A DNA stretch of 5,669 nt from assembly GCA_028289505.1 (NCBI GenBank), contig JANQPK010000409.1, positions 1-5,669 of the forward strand, in the 5' to 3' direction. Position 1 is the stretch's first letter. The number at the start of each line of letters is the position of its first letter. The notes beneath the pieces were generated by a model that saw only the letters and a list, made by a program, of their open reading frames with translations, had not been told where the DNA came from and searched no databases. The stretch comes from Cyclobacteriaceae bacterium. GTDB taxonomy: Bacteria; Bacteroidota; Bacteroidia; Cytophagales; Cyclobacteriaceae. The position numbers and the translations under genes were made by a program. Shown here piece after piece: positions 1 through 5,669 of the stretch.

Positions 1-1016
1 ATCCGCCTGCCAAACTCTGAAAAAGTCATACCCACTACTCTATCGTCGACTCCCAAAAATTCCAGATCTCTCATAAAGCTGGAAACCGCCTGATCCAAAT
101 TACTCAATAAATTAGCATGCCTTCCCTGAGAATGATTTCTTTCATCCACCTGGTTGCTATGTGTGTCAAAACCACCTATTCGAACCATATAAAGCGGGGT
201 CTTGAGCCCACCAGCAATCAATCTTGCCACGATCTTCAGTTGTTGAGCTAATCTATTATCAGGGTAATCCCTTTGTTGCTTTACTTTACTAGCAGCCTGT
301 TTAACTACTTCACCATATAATTCTGATTGTTTAGCAATAAGACGAACATACCTCAGCTTATCCCCCGCTGGGGTTTCAGGCGTTGGTTCCTCTACATTCT
401 CGATTAGATCATAGAATGAATCAGGGTTACTAACCACCATTCCCATAGCAGCCGCTGATCCCTGAAAAATGAGTGAAGCACCATTACCAATTTCTACCGC
501 CAAAGGGTCGGGATTATCCGGATTAGGGTATGCTTCCGGATATCCGGGAAACAGGCTAACCAAATACCTACCACTCCAGCCGGAGTTAACCAATTGTGAA
601 GAATCCGAGGCTGACATCCAGATATCGGTGCTTCTAAAATGGGAAAAGTTTTGTTCGGGGTAACCCACAGATTGAATTATCCCCAACCTCCCCTCATTGT
701 AAAGCGATCGGAATCCTGGTAAAGAGGGGTGTAAAGCTACTTCTGCATTATTGAGCTTAAGCAATAGATCATCGTGGGGAAAAACGTGTTGCCTGGCCCT
801 GCTCAACGCTGGTAATTGGTCAAGCGGAACCACGGTATTGAGCCCATCATTTCCACCTTCCAAGTACACCAGCACCAGCACCCGATCCGTATCAGAAGCA
901 ATTTTTAAGAAAGAAGATAAAGCCCCGCTACCTGACATGGAAAAACCCATACCTCCGAGAAGACCTGGTACTGCCATCATATGGCTGGCACGATGTATAA
1001 ACGCTCTCCTCTTCAT
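1..1016 (-). CDS. DUF1501 family protein, C-terminus cut by window edge
   Basis: The frame is open from an ATG at 1016-1014 to the left edge, giving 338 complete residues without a stop. Recognisable family motifs are VYLEGGNDGLNTVVP at residues 50-64, HFRSTDIW at 126-133, GWSGRYL at 146-152, IGGFDTHSNQ at 280-289 and MTFSEFGRR at 330-338. DUF1501 proteins are usually about 400-500 residues and belong to the alkaline-phosphatase/sulfatase-like fold group. The part lost here should hold the DHG region and the C-terminal part of the fold. The N-terminus MKRRAFIHRAS has an Arg-Arg pair at residues 3-4 followed by a weakly hydrophobic Gly/Met-rich stretch (13-36), so export by the Tat system is plausible but not certain. 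The ATG directly follows the TAA of the upstream DUF1800 gene and no well-placed Shine-Dalgarno sequence is visible (a GAGG lies 19 bases away), so translation is probably coupled. Substrate and reaction are unknown. The family call is firm; the export call is inference. Confidence 0.93.
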   Translation of the reverse strand, partial: MKRRAFIHRASHMMAVPGLLGGMGFSMSGSGALSSFLKIASDTDRVLVLVYLEGGNDGLNTVVPLDQLPALSRARQHVFPHDDLLLKLNNAEVALHPSLPGFRSLYNEGRLGIIQSVGYPEQNFSHFRSTDIWMSASDSSQLVNSGWSGRYLVSLFPGYPEAYPNPDNPDPLAVEIGNGASLIFQGSAAAMGMVVSNPDSFYDLIENVEEPTPETPAGDKLRYVRLIAKQSELYGEVVKQAASKVKQQRDYPDNRLAQQLKIVARLIAGGLKTPLYMVRIGGFDTHSNQVDERNHSQGRHANLLSNLDQAVSSFMRDLEFLGVDDRVVGMTFSEFGRR

Positions 1017-2777
1017 TTACATAAGTTGAAATTCGCCTCGTTGCAGTAACCTTTGAAACATGGATTTTAACCTGGTTTCAACCGTAAGTTTATATTCCAT
1101 ATTTCCAGGATTATCCTTAAAATCATTCCAGGCATTGGTCCAGTAAAAGTCCGCCCTTTCACCACTCAGAAGTATGGTTTTTAATTCTTCTATTTCAGAT
1201 GCACCTAGTGGCATACCCAGTAGTAAATCGATTAAATCTTCCAATAACAATTTGGGATCTTCCGGATGGTCCAGTTCTTCTACAAAGGCCACCAGATCTG
1301 CTGATACTTGTGTATTGTTATCCACCCAAAATCCCCAAAAAATCATGGAATCACTGGTGGTAGCCCTGGAAGATATGGTATCGGTGGTAATCCACGCCTT
1401 GTCGAATTGTGGTGCCTGATAATAAGCTGGCCAGCCGGATACACTTGGGGGATCTGCTATCTCCAATCCTTTTGCAGCCATATTCCATATCATGCTGCGA
1501 TTAGTTTTGTACTCCATCACCGGATCCCCTGAATTGGGATACTGAACTCCTAAAGTACGCCAAAGCCCCAACAGATGCTCCAGCGGACTTTTGATAAGTG
1601 AGCCATGATTAATACTATCATAAAAATGTTCACTTTTGAGCAGGGCCTCCAATGCTGGCAACACCTCATAATTGTTAGATCGAATCAAGTCTGCCATGGG
1701 GTTAATTACCTGCTGTTCTGCCTGAGCATCAATTTCACTGTATACGAAAAATTGGTATAGTCTGCGACTTAGATAAAGAGCAGTCTCATTGTTATCAAAT
1801 ATCATATCCAACAACTCGTCCAATTCCTCTGCACCTGCTTCACCTTGCCGGCCCTGAATTAAACGATTGCCATAAAACGCTGAAAACTGCTTATCACTGG
1901 TATCATGTCGATCAGCCTGGAAGAATACGGTAACCGGACCAACACTATTCACCGATTGCCAACTATGGCGCCAGCCTGTTAGTACCTTCGCTGCAGCCTG
2001 AACATCCCCCTCAGTATAGGCAGAATTGGGACCTTTCCCAATACAAAAAAGCTCCTGAAGCTCCCGTGCGTAGTTTTCATCTGGAGCCTCCTTCTGATTT
2101 CGGGTCCCATTTAAGTAAATCAACATAGCAGGATTCAAGGTAATCTCCCTGATTAAAGCCTTGAAGTTTCCAAATGAGTAACCGCGCAATAACTCAAAAT
2201 ATTGATAGCTGGTTTTGGCAATGAAAATACCCCAACTCTCAGTCACCAAAAGATTATGCCAGAAAAGTAGCATCTTCTCTGAGAGGGTAGCTTCCTGATT
2301 GAGGATGTTGTTGATCAACCAAGATTTTAATGATGTAATACGCCGCCCTTCATAGTCATTATTATAAGGCGCATCGATCCAAGTCTCTCCCCAGGGAGCG
2401 CTGGGGTCCTCCACACCACTTGATGGCTCATTGTAGTAATTCATTGGAGGACTCGGTGCGGGCGATGGCTGTAGCAATCTATCTACAGCCTGGGATGGTG
2501 ACAAACTACTGAAAACGGCTAAATCAGATTTCTTTACTCCAAACAAAGTCCGTCGCAGCAAATGCATAACCTGTGGAATTTCCCAGCTACCACTGTAAGC
2601 AGACAACCCAGATTGAACCCTCCCCCCAGCATTTATACTGTGTTTTTTACCATTTACCTGGCTTGGTTCAGCACCTAACTTGGGTGGAACTACTTTGCGG
2701 TATTGGCTAACTAACGGTTTTAAATCCGCTGGTCTGGGATCCTGATCCAAAGAAAAGGCAGCTTGCTTCAATTTCAA
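1017..2777 (-). CDS. DUF1800 family protein with non-ATG start
   Basis: The frame encodes up to 586 residues and ends in a TAA at 1019-1017. The DUF1800 domain runs from about residue 58 to the end. Its hallmarks are HLLRRTLFG (72-80), EKMLLFWHN (167-175), ENYARELQELF (234-244), GDVQAAAKVLTGWR (257-270), RHDTSDKQF (290-298), PPSVSGWPAYY (443-453), YWTNAWND (545-552) and the C-terminal EFQLM. The function of the family is unknown; it commonly sits beside DUF1501 genes, as here. The start is uncertain. The frame opens with a TTG at 2777-2775 immediately after an in-frame TAG, and the first in-frame ATG (Met71, 2567-2565) lies inside the conserved HLLRR segment, so it is too late. A second TTG at 2606-2604 (residue 58) begins the family-like segment LSAYSGSW and has a GGAGG 12 bases upstream. 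Residues 1-57 are hydrophilic and do not look like a signal peptide. Both the family and the reading frame are secure; the first 57 residues are not. Confidence 0.92.
   Translation of the reverse strand: MKLKQAAFSLDQDPRPADLKPLVSQYRKVVPPKLGAEPSQVNGKKHSINAGGRVQSGLSAYSGSWEIPQVMHLLRRTLFGVKKSDLAVFSSLSPSQAVDRLLQPSPAPSPPMNYYNEPSSGVEDPSAPWGETWIDAPYNNDYEGRRITSLKSWLINNILNQEATLSEKMLLFWHNLLVTESWGIFIAKTSYQYFELLRGYSFGNFKALIREITLNPAMLIYLNGTRNQKEAPDENYARELQELFCIGKGPNSAYTEGDVQAAAKVLTGWRHSWQSVNSVGPVTVFFQADRHDTSDKQFSAFYGNRLIQGRQGEAGAEELDELLDMIFDNNETALYLSRRLYQFFVYSEIDAQAEQQVINPMADLIRSNNYEVLPALEALLKSEHFYDSINHGSLIKSPLEHLLGLWRTLGVQYPNSGDPVMEYKTNRSMIWNMAAKGLEIADPPSVSGWPAYYQAPQFDKAWITTDTISSRATTSDSMIFWGFWVDNNTQVSADLVAFVEELDHPEDPKLLLEDLIDLLLGMPLGASEIEELKTILLSGERADFYWTNAWNDFKDNPGNMEYKLTVETRLKSMFQRLLQRGEFQLM
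2619..2623 (-). promoter_or_regulatory. Possible Shine-Dalgarno for an alternative TTG start
   Basis: Read on the minus strand, GGAGG lies within a G-rich run (GGGGGGAGGG) 12 bases before the TTG at 2606-2604. That TTG would start the DUF1800 protein right at the conserved N-terminal segment LSAYSGSW. The spacing is longer than the usual 5-9 bases, and the run also encodes Gly-Gly-Arg if translation begins further upstream, so this is only a candidate. Confidence 0.25.
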
Positions 2778-2788
2778 CTAAATTTTAA

Positions 2789-2817
2789 AGTATCAATCCT
2801 AAAAATATAAAAATCAA
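2789..2817 (-). promoter_or_regulatory. Possible promoter for the DUF1800-DUF1501 operon
   Basis: On the minus strand TTGATT (2817-2812) is followed after 17 bases by GATACT (2794-2789), resembling a sigma-70 -35/-10 pair. Transcription would begin near 2782, leaving almost no leader before the TTG at 2777 but about 175 bases before the TTG at 2606. The region is AT-rich, so such matches arise easily. Bacteroidota housekeeping promoters usually have a different -7 element (TAnnTTTG), which is absent here. Weak call. Confidence 0.22.
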
Positions 2818-3006
2818 GGTGTTTTACTAGCTAGAATCAGAAAGAAACATTACCTGGTCAAGGTTTTTCTCTTAATAGATTAGACGTTGAATTTTCGAAG
2901 AGTGTAAAAGAAACTTATCAACTTTTTAAATGTAGCCAATTGAAATAAATATCAATAACAAGCAACTTCCCCTTAGCATTCGTTGTTCACTGAAGGATTT
3001 CTTTAA

Positions 3007-3016
3007 CTTGTACAAG
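3007..3016. repeat. Perfect 10-bp palindrome CTTGTACAAG
   Basis: CTTGTACAAG is its own reverse complement and sits 68 bases before the kinase ATG. The symmetry does not extend further on either side. Its size and position suit a binding site for a dimeric regulator, but one short palindrome can occur by chance and no second copy was seen in the window. Confidence 0.35.
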
Positions 3017-3027
3017 ACTACCTTAGT

Positions 3028-3072
3028 TATGGCTAAATTTCATTTCAATTAACAAAATTAATCGTAGCCATA
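3028..3072. repeat. 8-bp inverted repeat just before the kinase start
   Basis: TATGGCTA at 3028-3035 is the exact reverse complement of TAGCCATA at 3065-3072. A G:U pair (3027 with 3073) could extend the stem to nine in RNA. The 29-base AT-rich loop and the absence of a U-tract argue against a terminator. The right arm ends 12 bases before the kinase ATG, so if transcribed, the stem would lie over the ribosome-binding region. It could be a leader hairpin, a bipartite operator, or chance. Confidence 0.35.
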
Positions 3073-3084
3073 GATGCTGTCCGA

Positions 3085-5669
3085 ATGAACCGAAGCAAAG
3101 TAAAATTCTGGAATTCGCTAGGCACTCGTTTCGCCCTATTCTTCAGTGTGCTGAACATCATGGCAATACTGATGGTTGGATACCTGGTGTATCAACAGGC
3201 TGCCTCGGTTATTACGGCTCACAGTCAGGAAAGAATGCAGTATACCGCTAATCTGGCGGTTAAGTCATTCAGCTCCTTATTATCGGAAATAGCCAACGAT
3301 ATCGCACTTACCACAAACAATCCGGCTTTGGCAAACTACGTCAACAGCACTACAAAGCCGTCAAATGATGACATCGAAGCGCTATTTACTGCTATTCTTG
3401 CCAATAAGCCTAACTACTTTCAAATCAGGTTGCTGGATGTAAAAAACAAGGGTAAGGAAATAATACGCTTCGATAAAATCGCATCAGAAGTAGTTCGCAC
3501 CGCTGACCATCAATTGCAGTTCAAAGGGGACCGAAAATATTATCAGGAAGCCATAAAAGTTGCTAAAGGAGAATATTACTATTCAGACATCAATCTGAAT
3601 GAAGAATATGGGGAAATCAGTACCCCTTTTATTCCTACCCTTAGAGCGGTAGGCCAAGTCTTTGACAAGCAGCAAACATTACGCTCTTTGCTGGTAATCA
3701 ATATCGACTTATCTGCATTTTATGAGGAACTAAACCAGATCATGGGTCCGGATTTCTATCTGGTGTTGGTCAATGAAAAAGGCGATTACTTGTTTGCCCA
3801 AGATATGGATATCTGTTTTGGTACTCAACGTAATTCAGGCAACTCCTTTTTTAGCGATTATGGCCAAACCATTGAAACCTTACCCGGGGACCAAAATATT
3901 GGATTTATAGACGACATTTCCGGAGATAGTTTCCTCTATCACCTGGAAACCATCAACTATAGTTCAGATCAGAAAATCTTCCTTATCAATCTGCAGAAAG
4001 ACGATCTACTGCTCAGAAGTGCTTACCTGGTTCGTAACGATTCGTTAAAGCTGGTACTTTTAGTTTGCATAATTTCCGCTATCATTTCCCTTTTGTTTGC
4101 CAAGGCTTTCTCAAGCAATATCAATCAGATCACCAATGCAGTAGTATCTTACGAGGAAGATGGCGATCATAATCCACCACCGGTCTTACCGCAAACCAGG
4201 AAAGACGAACTTGGGGTATTAGCCAGGAGCTTTGCCCGTATGCGGGATAAAATTGATCAGCAGTTTGGCGCCTTGAAATCAGCGCTTAACCGGGAACAAC
4301 AAGCCATCAAAGAAAGGGATCAATTTCTCCAGAATATGAGCCATGAATTAAGAACCCCTCTTAATGCCATCCTGGGCCTTATCAAACTACTGAATAAAAA
4401 CCAACCTACTAAGGATCAAGAACCCATTATACATTCCATGGAAAGAAGCGCCCTAAATCTATCGGGTTTGGTACACGATGTGCTCGATCATCAAAAACTT
4501 ACTGAAGGTGCTGTGGAATTGAATTTGCAGCCCAGTAATATCCATGGTTTGCTAAAGGATATTCATGCCGGGTACCGCTATGAAGCCATCTCCAAGGGTC
4601 TGAATTTTATTCTTGATATACCCGATACCTTGGGCAAGAGCACCTATTTGACAGACCAGTTGCGTTTGAGTCAAATAATAACCAACCTGGTGGTTAATGC
4701 CATCAAATTTACGGATCAGGGAACGGTTCGATTAGAGGCAACCATGGTCACCGATACCGAACCGTACTTAAGAGTATCAGTTAAGGACAGTGGTAGAGGT
4801 ATCAAACCAGAAAATCTGCGAAAGATCAAAGATCGATTCTTCCAGGAACCCACTCTCAGTAATGCCGGAGAGTCAGGTTATGGGTTAGGACTATCTATTG
4901 TAAAACAGTTAGTAGATCTTTTTAATGGGACCCTTGAAGTATCATCTGAAATCGGTCAGGGATCAAATTTTACGGTTTTTTTGCCCCTGATACCATCAGA
5001 GATGGTTGACACCAAAGCATCTGTAAAGAACAGTGAAAACCGCCTTCCTCAACTAAACAAAACATACCATGTGCTGCACATCGATGATGATCCGTCCACC
5101 CTACTCATGGTATCCCATATTCTGGAAATACCGATGGTATCGGTAATGTCCGCCAGTACATTTAGTGAAGCAGATGCTTTGATGAAGGAAAACAGTTTTG
5201 ACCTGATCATAAGCGACCTAATGCTGCACCGAAATACCATTGATCCGATGCTAGTGCAAATCGGCAATTCTTCCCCAACACCAATACTGCTATTATCGGC
5301 TTTTGAGCCATCGAGAATGAAAGAAATCAGTGCCTATTACCTACAAAAACCTTTTGAGCAACTAGACCTTAAAAACTTGGCAGTGATGCTGTTAGGCCGA
5401 CAGGAATACGATTATCCCTACCTGGAACACATTTATAAGCAATACGATTACCAACCGCAAAAAATCAACAATTTCCTCTCTATACTACAAGAGGAATTCA
5501 ATTCCTATGTAACCCGCTTTGAAAAGGTCTTTGAAACCAGGGATCTAAAAGAATGGGAGGCCATTCTTCATAAACTAACCACCCATATCAAGAGCCTGAG
5601 GCTGGAAAAACTTTCAGCTGCAATTCCCGAATCACCCATCGAACTCAATGAAGAATCCAGCAGAATTAT
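3085..5669 (+). CDS. Hybrid sensor histidine kinase (dCache-HAMP-HisKA-HATPase-REC-Hpt), C-terminus cut
   Basis: The frame is open for 861 complete residues from the ATG at 3085, the first ATG after an upstream in-frame stop. Membrane segments at about 14-37 and 319-341 enclose an extracytoplasmic dCache-like sensor; its typical motifs are YFQIRLLDV (111-119) with EIIRFDK (125-131), and KYYQEA (151-156) leading to STPFIP (179-184). A HAMP linker follows (about 337-396, with DELGVLARSF at 374-383). The HisKA box MSHELRTPLN puts the phosphorylated His at 420. The ATPase has an N box (NLVVNAIKFT, 534-543), G1 (DSGRG, 568-572), an F box (RFFQEP, 584-589) and G2 (GYGLGL, 598-603), so the kinase core looks intact. 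The receiver (about 661-771) keeps acidic D667/D668, phosphoacceptor D711, S738 and K755, but its D711 loop is divergent. The tail, about 793 onward, resembles an Hpt helix bundle with candidate His829 (LHKLTTHIK). The ligand and any downstream response regulator are unknown. Divergent from the DUF1800-DUF1501 operon. Confidence 0.95.
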   Translation, partial: MNRSKVKFWNSLGTRFALFFSVLNIMAILMVGYLVYQQAASVITAHSQERMQYTANLAVKSFSSLLSEIANDIALTTNNPALANYVNSTTKPSNDDIEALFTAILANKPNYFQIRLLDVKNKGKEIIRFDKIASEVVRTADHQLQFKGDRKYYQEAIKVAKGEYYYSDINLNEEYGEISTPFIPTLRAVGQVFDKQQTLRSLLVINIDLSAFYEELNQIMGPDFYLVLVNEKGDYLFAQDMDICFGTQRNSGNSFFSDYGQTIETLPGDQNIGFIDDISGDSFLYHLETINYSSDQKIFLINLQKDDLLLRSAYLVRNDSLKLVLLVCIISAIISLLFAKAFSSNINQITNAVVSYEEDGDHNPPPVLPQTRKDELGVLARSFARMRDKIDQQFGALKSALNREQQAIKERDQFLQNMSHELRTPLNAILGLIKLLNKNQPTKDQEPIIHSMERSALNLSGLVHDVLDHQKLTEGAVELNLQPSNIHGLLKDIHAGYRYEAISKGLNFILDIPDTLGKSTYLTDQLRLSQIITNLVVNAIKFTDQGTVRLEATMVTDTEPYLRVSVKDSGRGIKPENLRKIKDRFFQEPTLSNAGESGYGLGLSIVKQLVDLFNGTLEVSSEIGQGSNFTVFLPLIPSEMVDTKASVKNSENRLPQLNKTYHVLHIDDDPSTLLMVSHILEIPMVSVMSASTFSEADALMKENSFDLIISDLMLHRNTIDPMLVQIGNSSPTPILLLSAFEPSRMKEISAYYLQKPFEQLDLKNLAVMLLGRQEYDYPYLEHIYKQYDYQPQKINNFLSILQEEFNSYVTRFEKVFETRDLKEWEAILHKLTTHIKSLRLEKLSAAIPESPIELNEESSRI

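Larger units (their letters stand above)
2778..3084. other. Divergent AT-rich intergenic spacer
   Basis: This 307-base stretch separates the leftward DUF1800-DUF1501 operon from the rightward kinase gene, so it should carry both promoters. It is clearly more AT-rich than the flanking genes and holds no credible open reading frame. Seen in it are a possible minus-strand -35/-10 pair (2789-2817), an 8-bp palindrome CTAGCTAG (2827-2834), a direct repeat TCAAGGT (2814-2820 and 2858-2864), a 10-bp palindrome (3007-3016) and an 8-bp inverted repeat (3028-3072). I see no tRNA, riboswitch or U-tailed terminator hairpin. No convincing plus-strand promoter, either of the Bacteroidota TAnnTTTG type or of the TTGACA/TATAAT type, could be placed. 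Confidence 0.75.

Noticed and set aside
469..1029. Plus-strand reading frames of 64 and 92 codons over the DUF1501 gene
   Set aside because: They are antisense shadows of a minus-strand frame with strong DUF1501 motifs, and their Ser-rich products look random.
1174..1532. Plus-strand reading frames of 81 and 74 codons over the DUF1800 gene
   Set aside because: They are antisense to conserved DUF1800 sequence and have no motif, neighbour or start signal of their own.
2852..2864. Small hairpin ACCT-GGTCA-AGGT in the spacer
   Set aside because: A 4-bp stem is too weak to call, and no U-tract follows on either strand.
2814..2864. Direct repeat TCAAGGT, two copies 44 bases apart
   Set aside because: Two 7-base copies in about 300 bases of spacer are not distinguishable from chance, and no third copy or symmetric element accompanies them.
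2938..3050. 9-base inverted repeat AATTGAAAT / ATTTCAATT with arms 95 bases apart
   Set aside because: The arms consist almost wholly of A and T in an AT-rich spacer and are far apart, so chance is the best explanation.
3074..3088. Four-codon upstream frame (Met-Leu-Ser-Glu) whose TGA overlaps the kinase ATG
   Set aside because: The overlap could couple translation, but such a short frame arises easily by chance and no ribosome-binding sequence supports it.
5049..5267. 72-residue minus-strand reading frame inside the kinase
   Set aside because: It lies wholly within the receiver-coding region, whose plus-strand frame shows clear family motifs; the antisense product resembles nothing recognisable.

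Overview
The window looks like a piece of a Bacteroidota chromosome, probably of the Cytophagales or a related marine or soil group. I infer this from the DUF1800-DUF1501 gene pair, the long all-in-one hybrid histidine kinase, the moderate GC content with an AT-rich spacer, and the absence of strong Shine-Dalgarno sequences at the starts. No species can be named from the sequence alone.

Layout: positions 1-2777 hold two minus-strand genes, transcribed leftward. The first in transcription order (2777 to 1017) is a DUF1800-family protein. It is followed without any gap by a DUF1501-family protein (1016 to beyond position 1), which the left edge of the window cuts off. The stop codon TAA of the first directly abuts the ATG of the second, so they almost certainly form one translationally coupled operon. 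Positions 2778-3084 are a 307-base AT-rich divergent spacer with a possible minus-strand promoter, a perfect 10-bp palindrome and an 8-bp inverted repeat close to the kinase start. Positions 3085-5669 hold a plus-strand hybrid sensor histidine kinase, open to the right edge: two membrane segments around a dCache-like sensor, then HAMP, HisKA, HATPase, receiver and the beginning of an Hpt-like domain.

How they may work together: DUF1501 belongs to the alkaline-phosphatase/sulfatase-like fold group, and here it carries a Tat-like twin-arginine N-terminus. DUF1800 proteins are its usual genomic partners, and neither family has a settled biochemical role. The kinase senses something outside the cytoplasm and relays phosphate internally. 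Its divergent position is compatible with control of the pair, but nothing in the sequence proves that link. No mobile element, CRISPR array, tRNA or rRNA was seen. The points most worth a second look are the absence of an ATG start for the DUF1800 gene, the zero-gap gene junction, the divergent receiver domain of the kinase, and the symmetric sites in the spacer.
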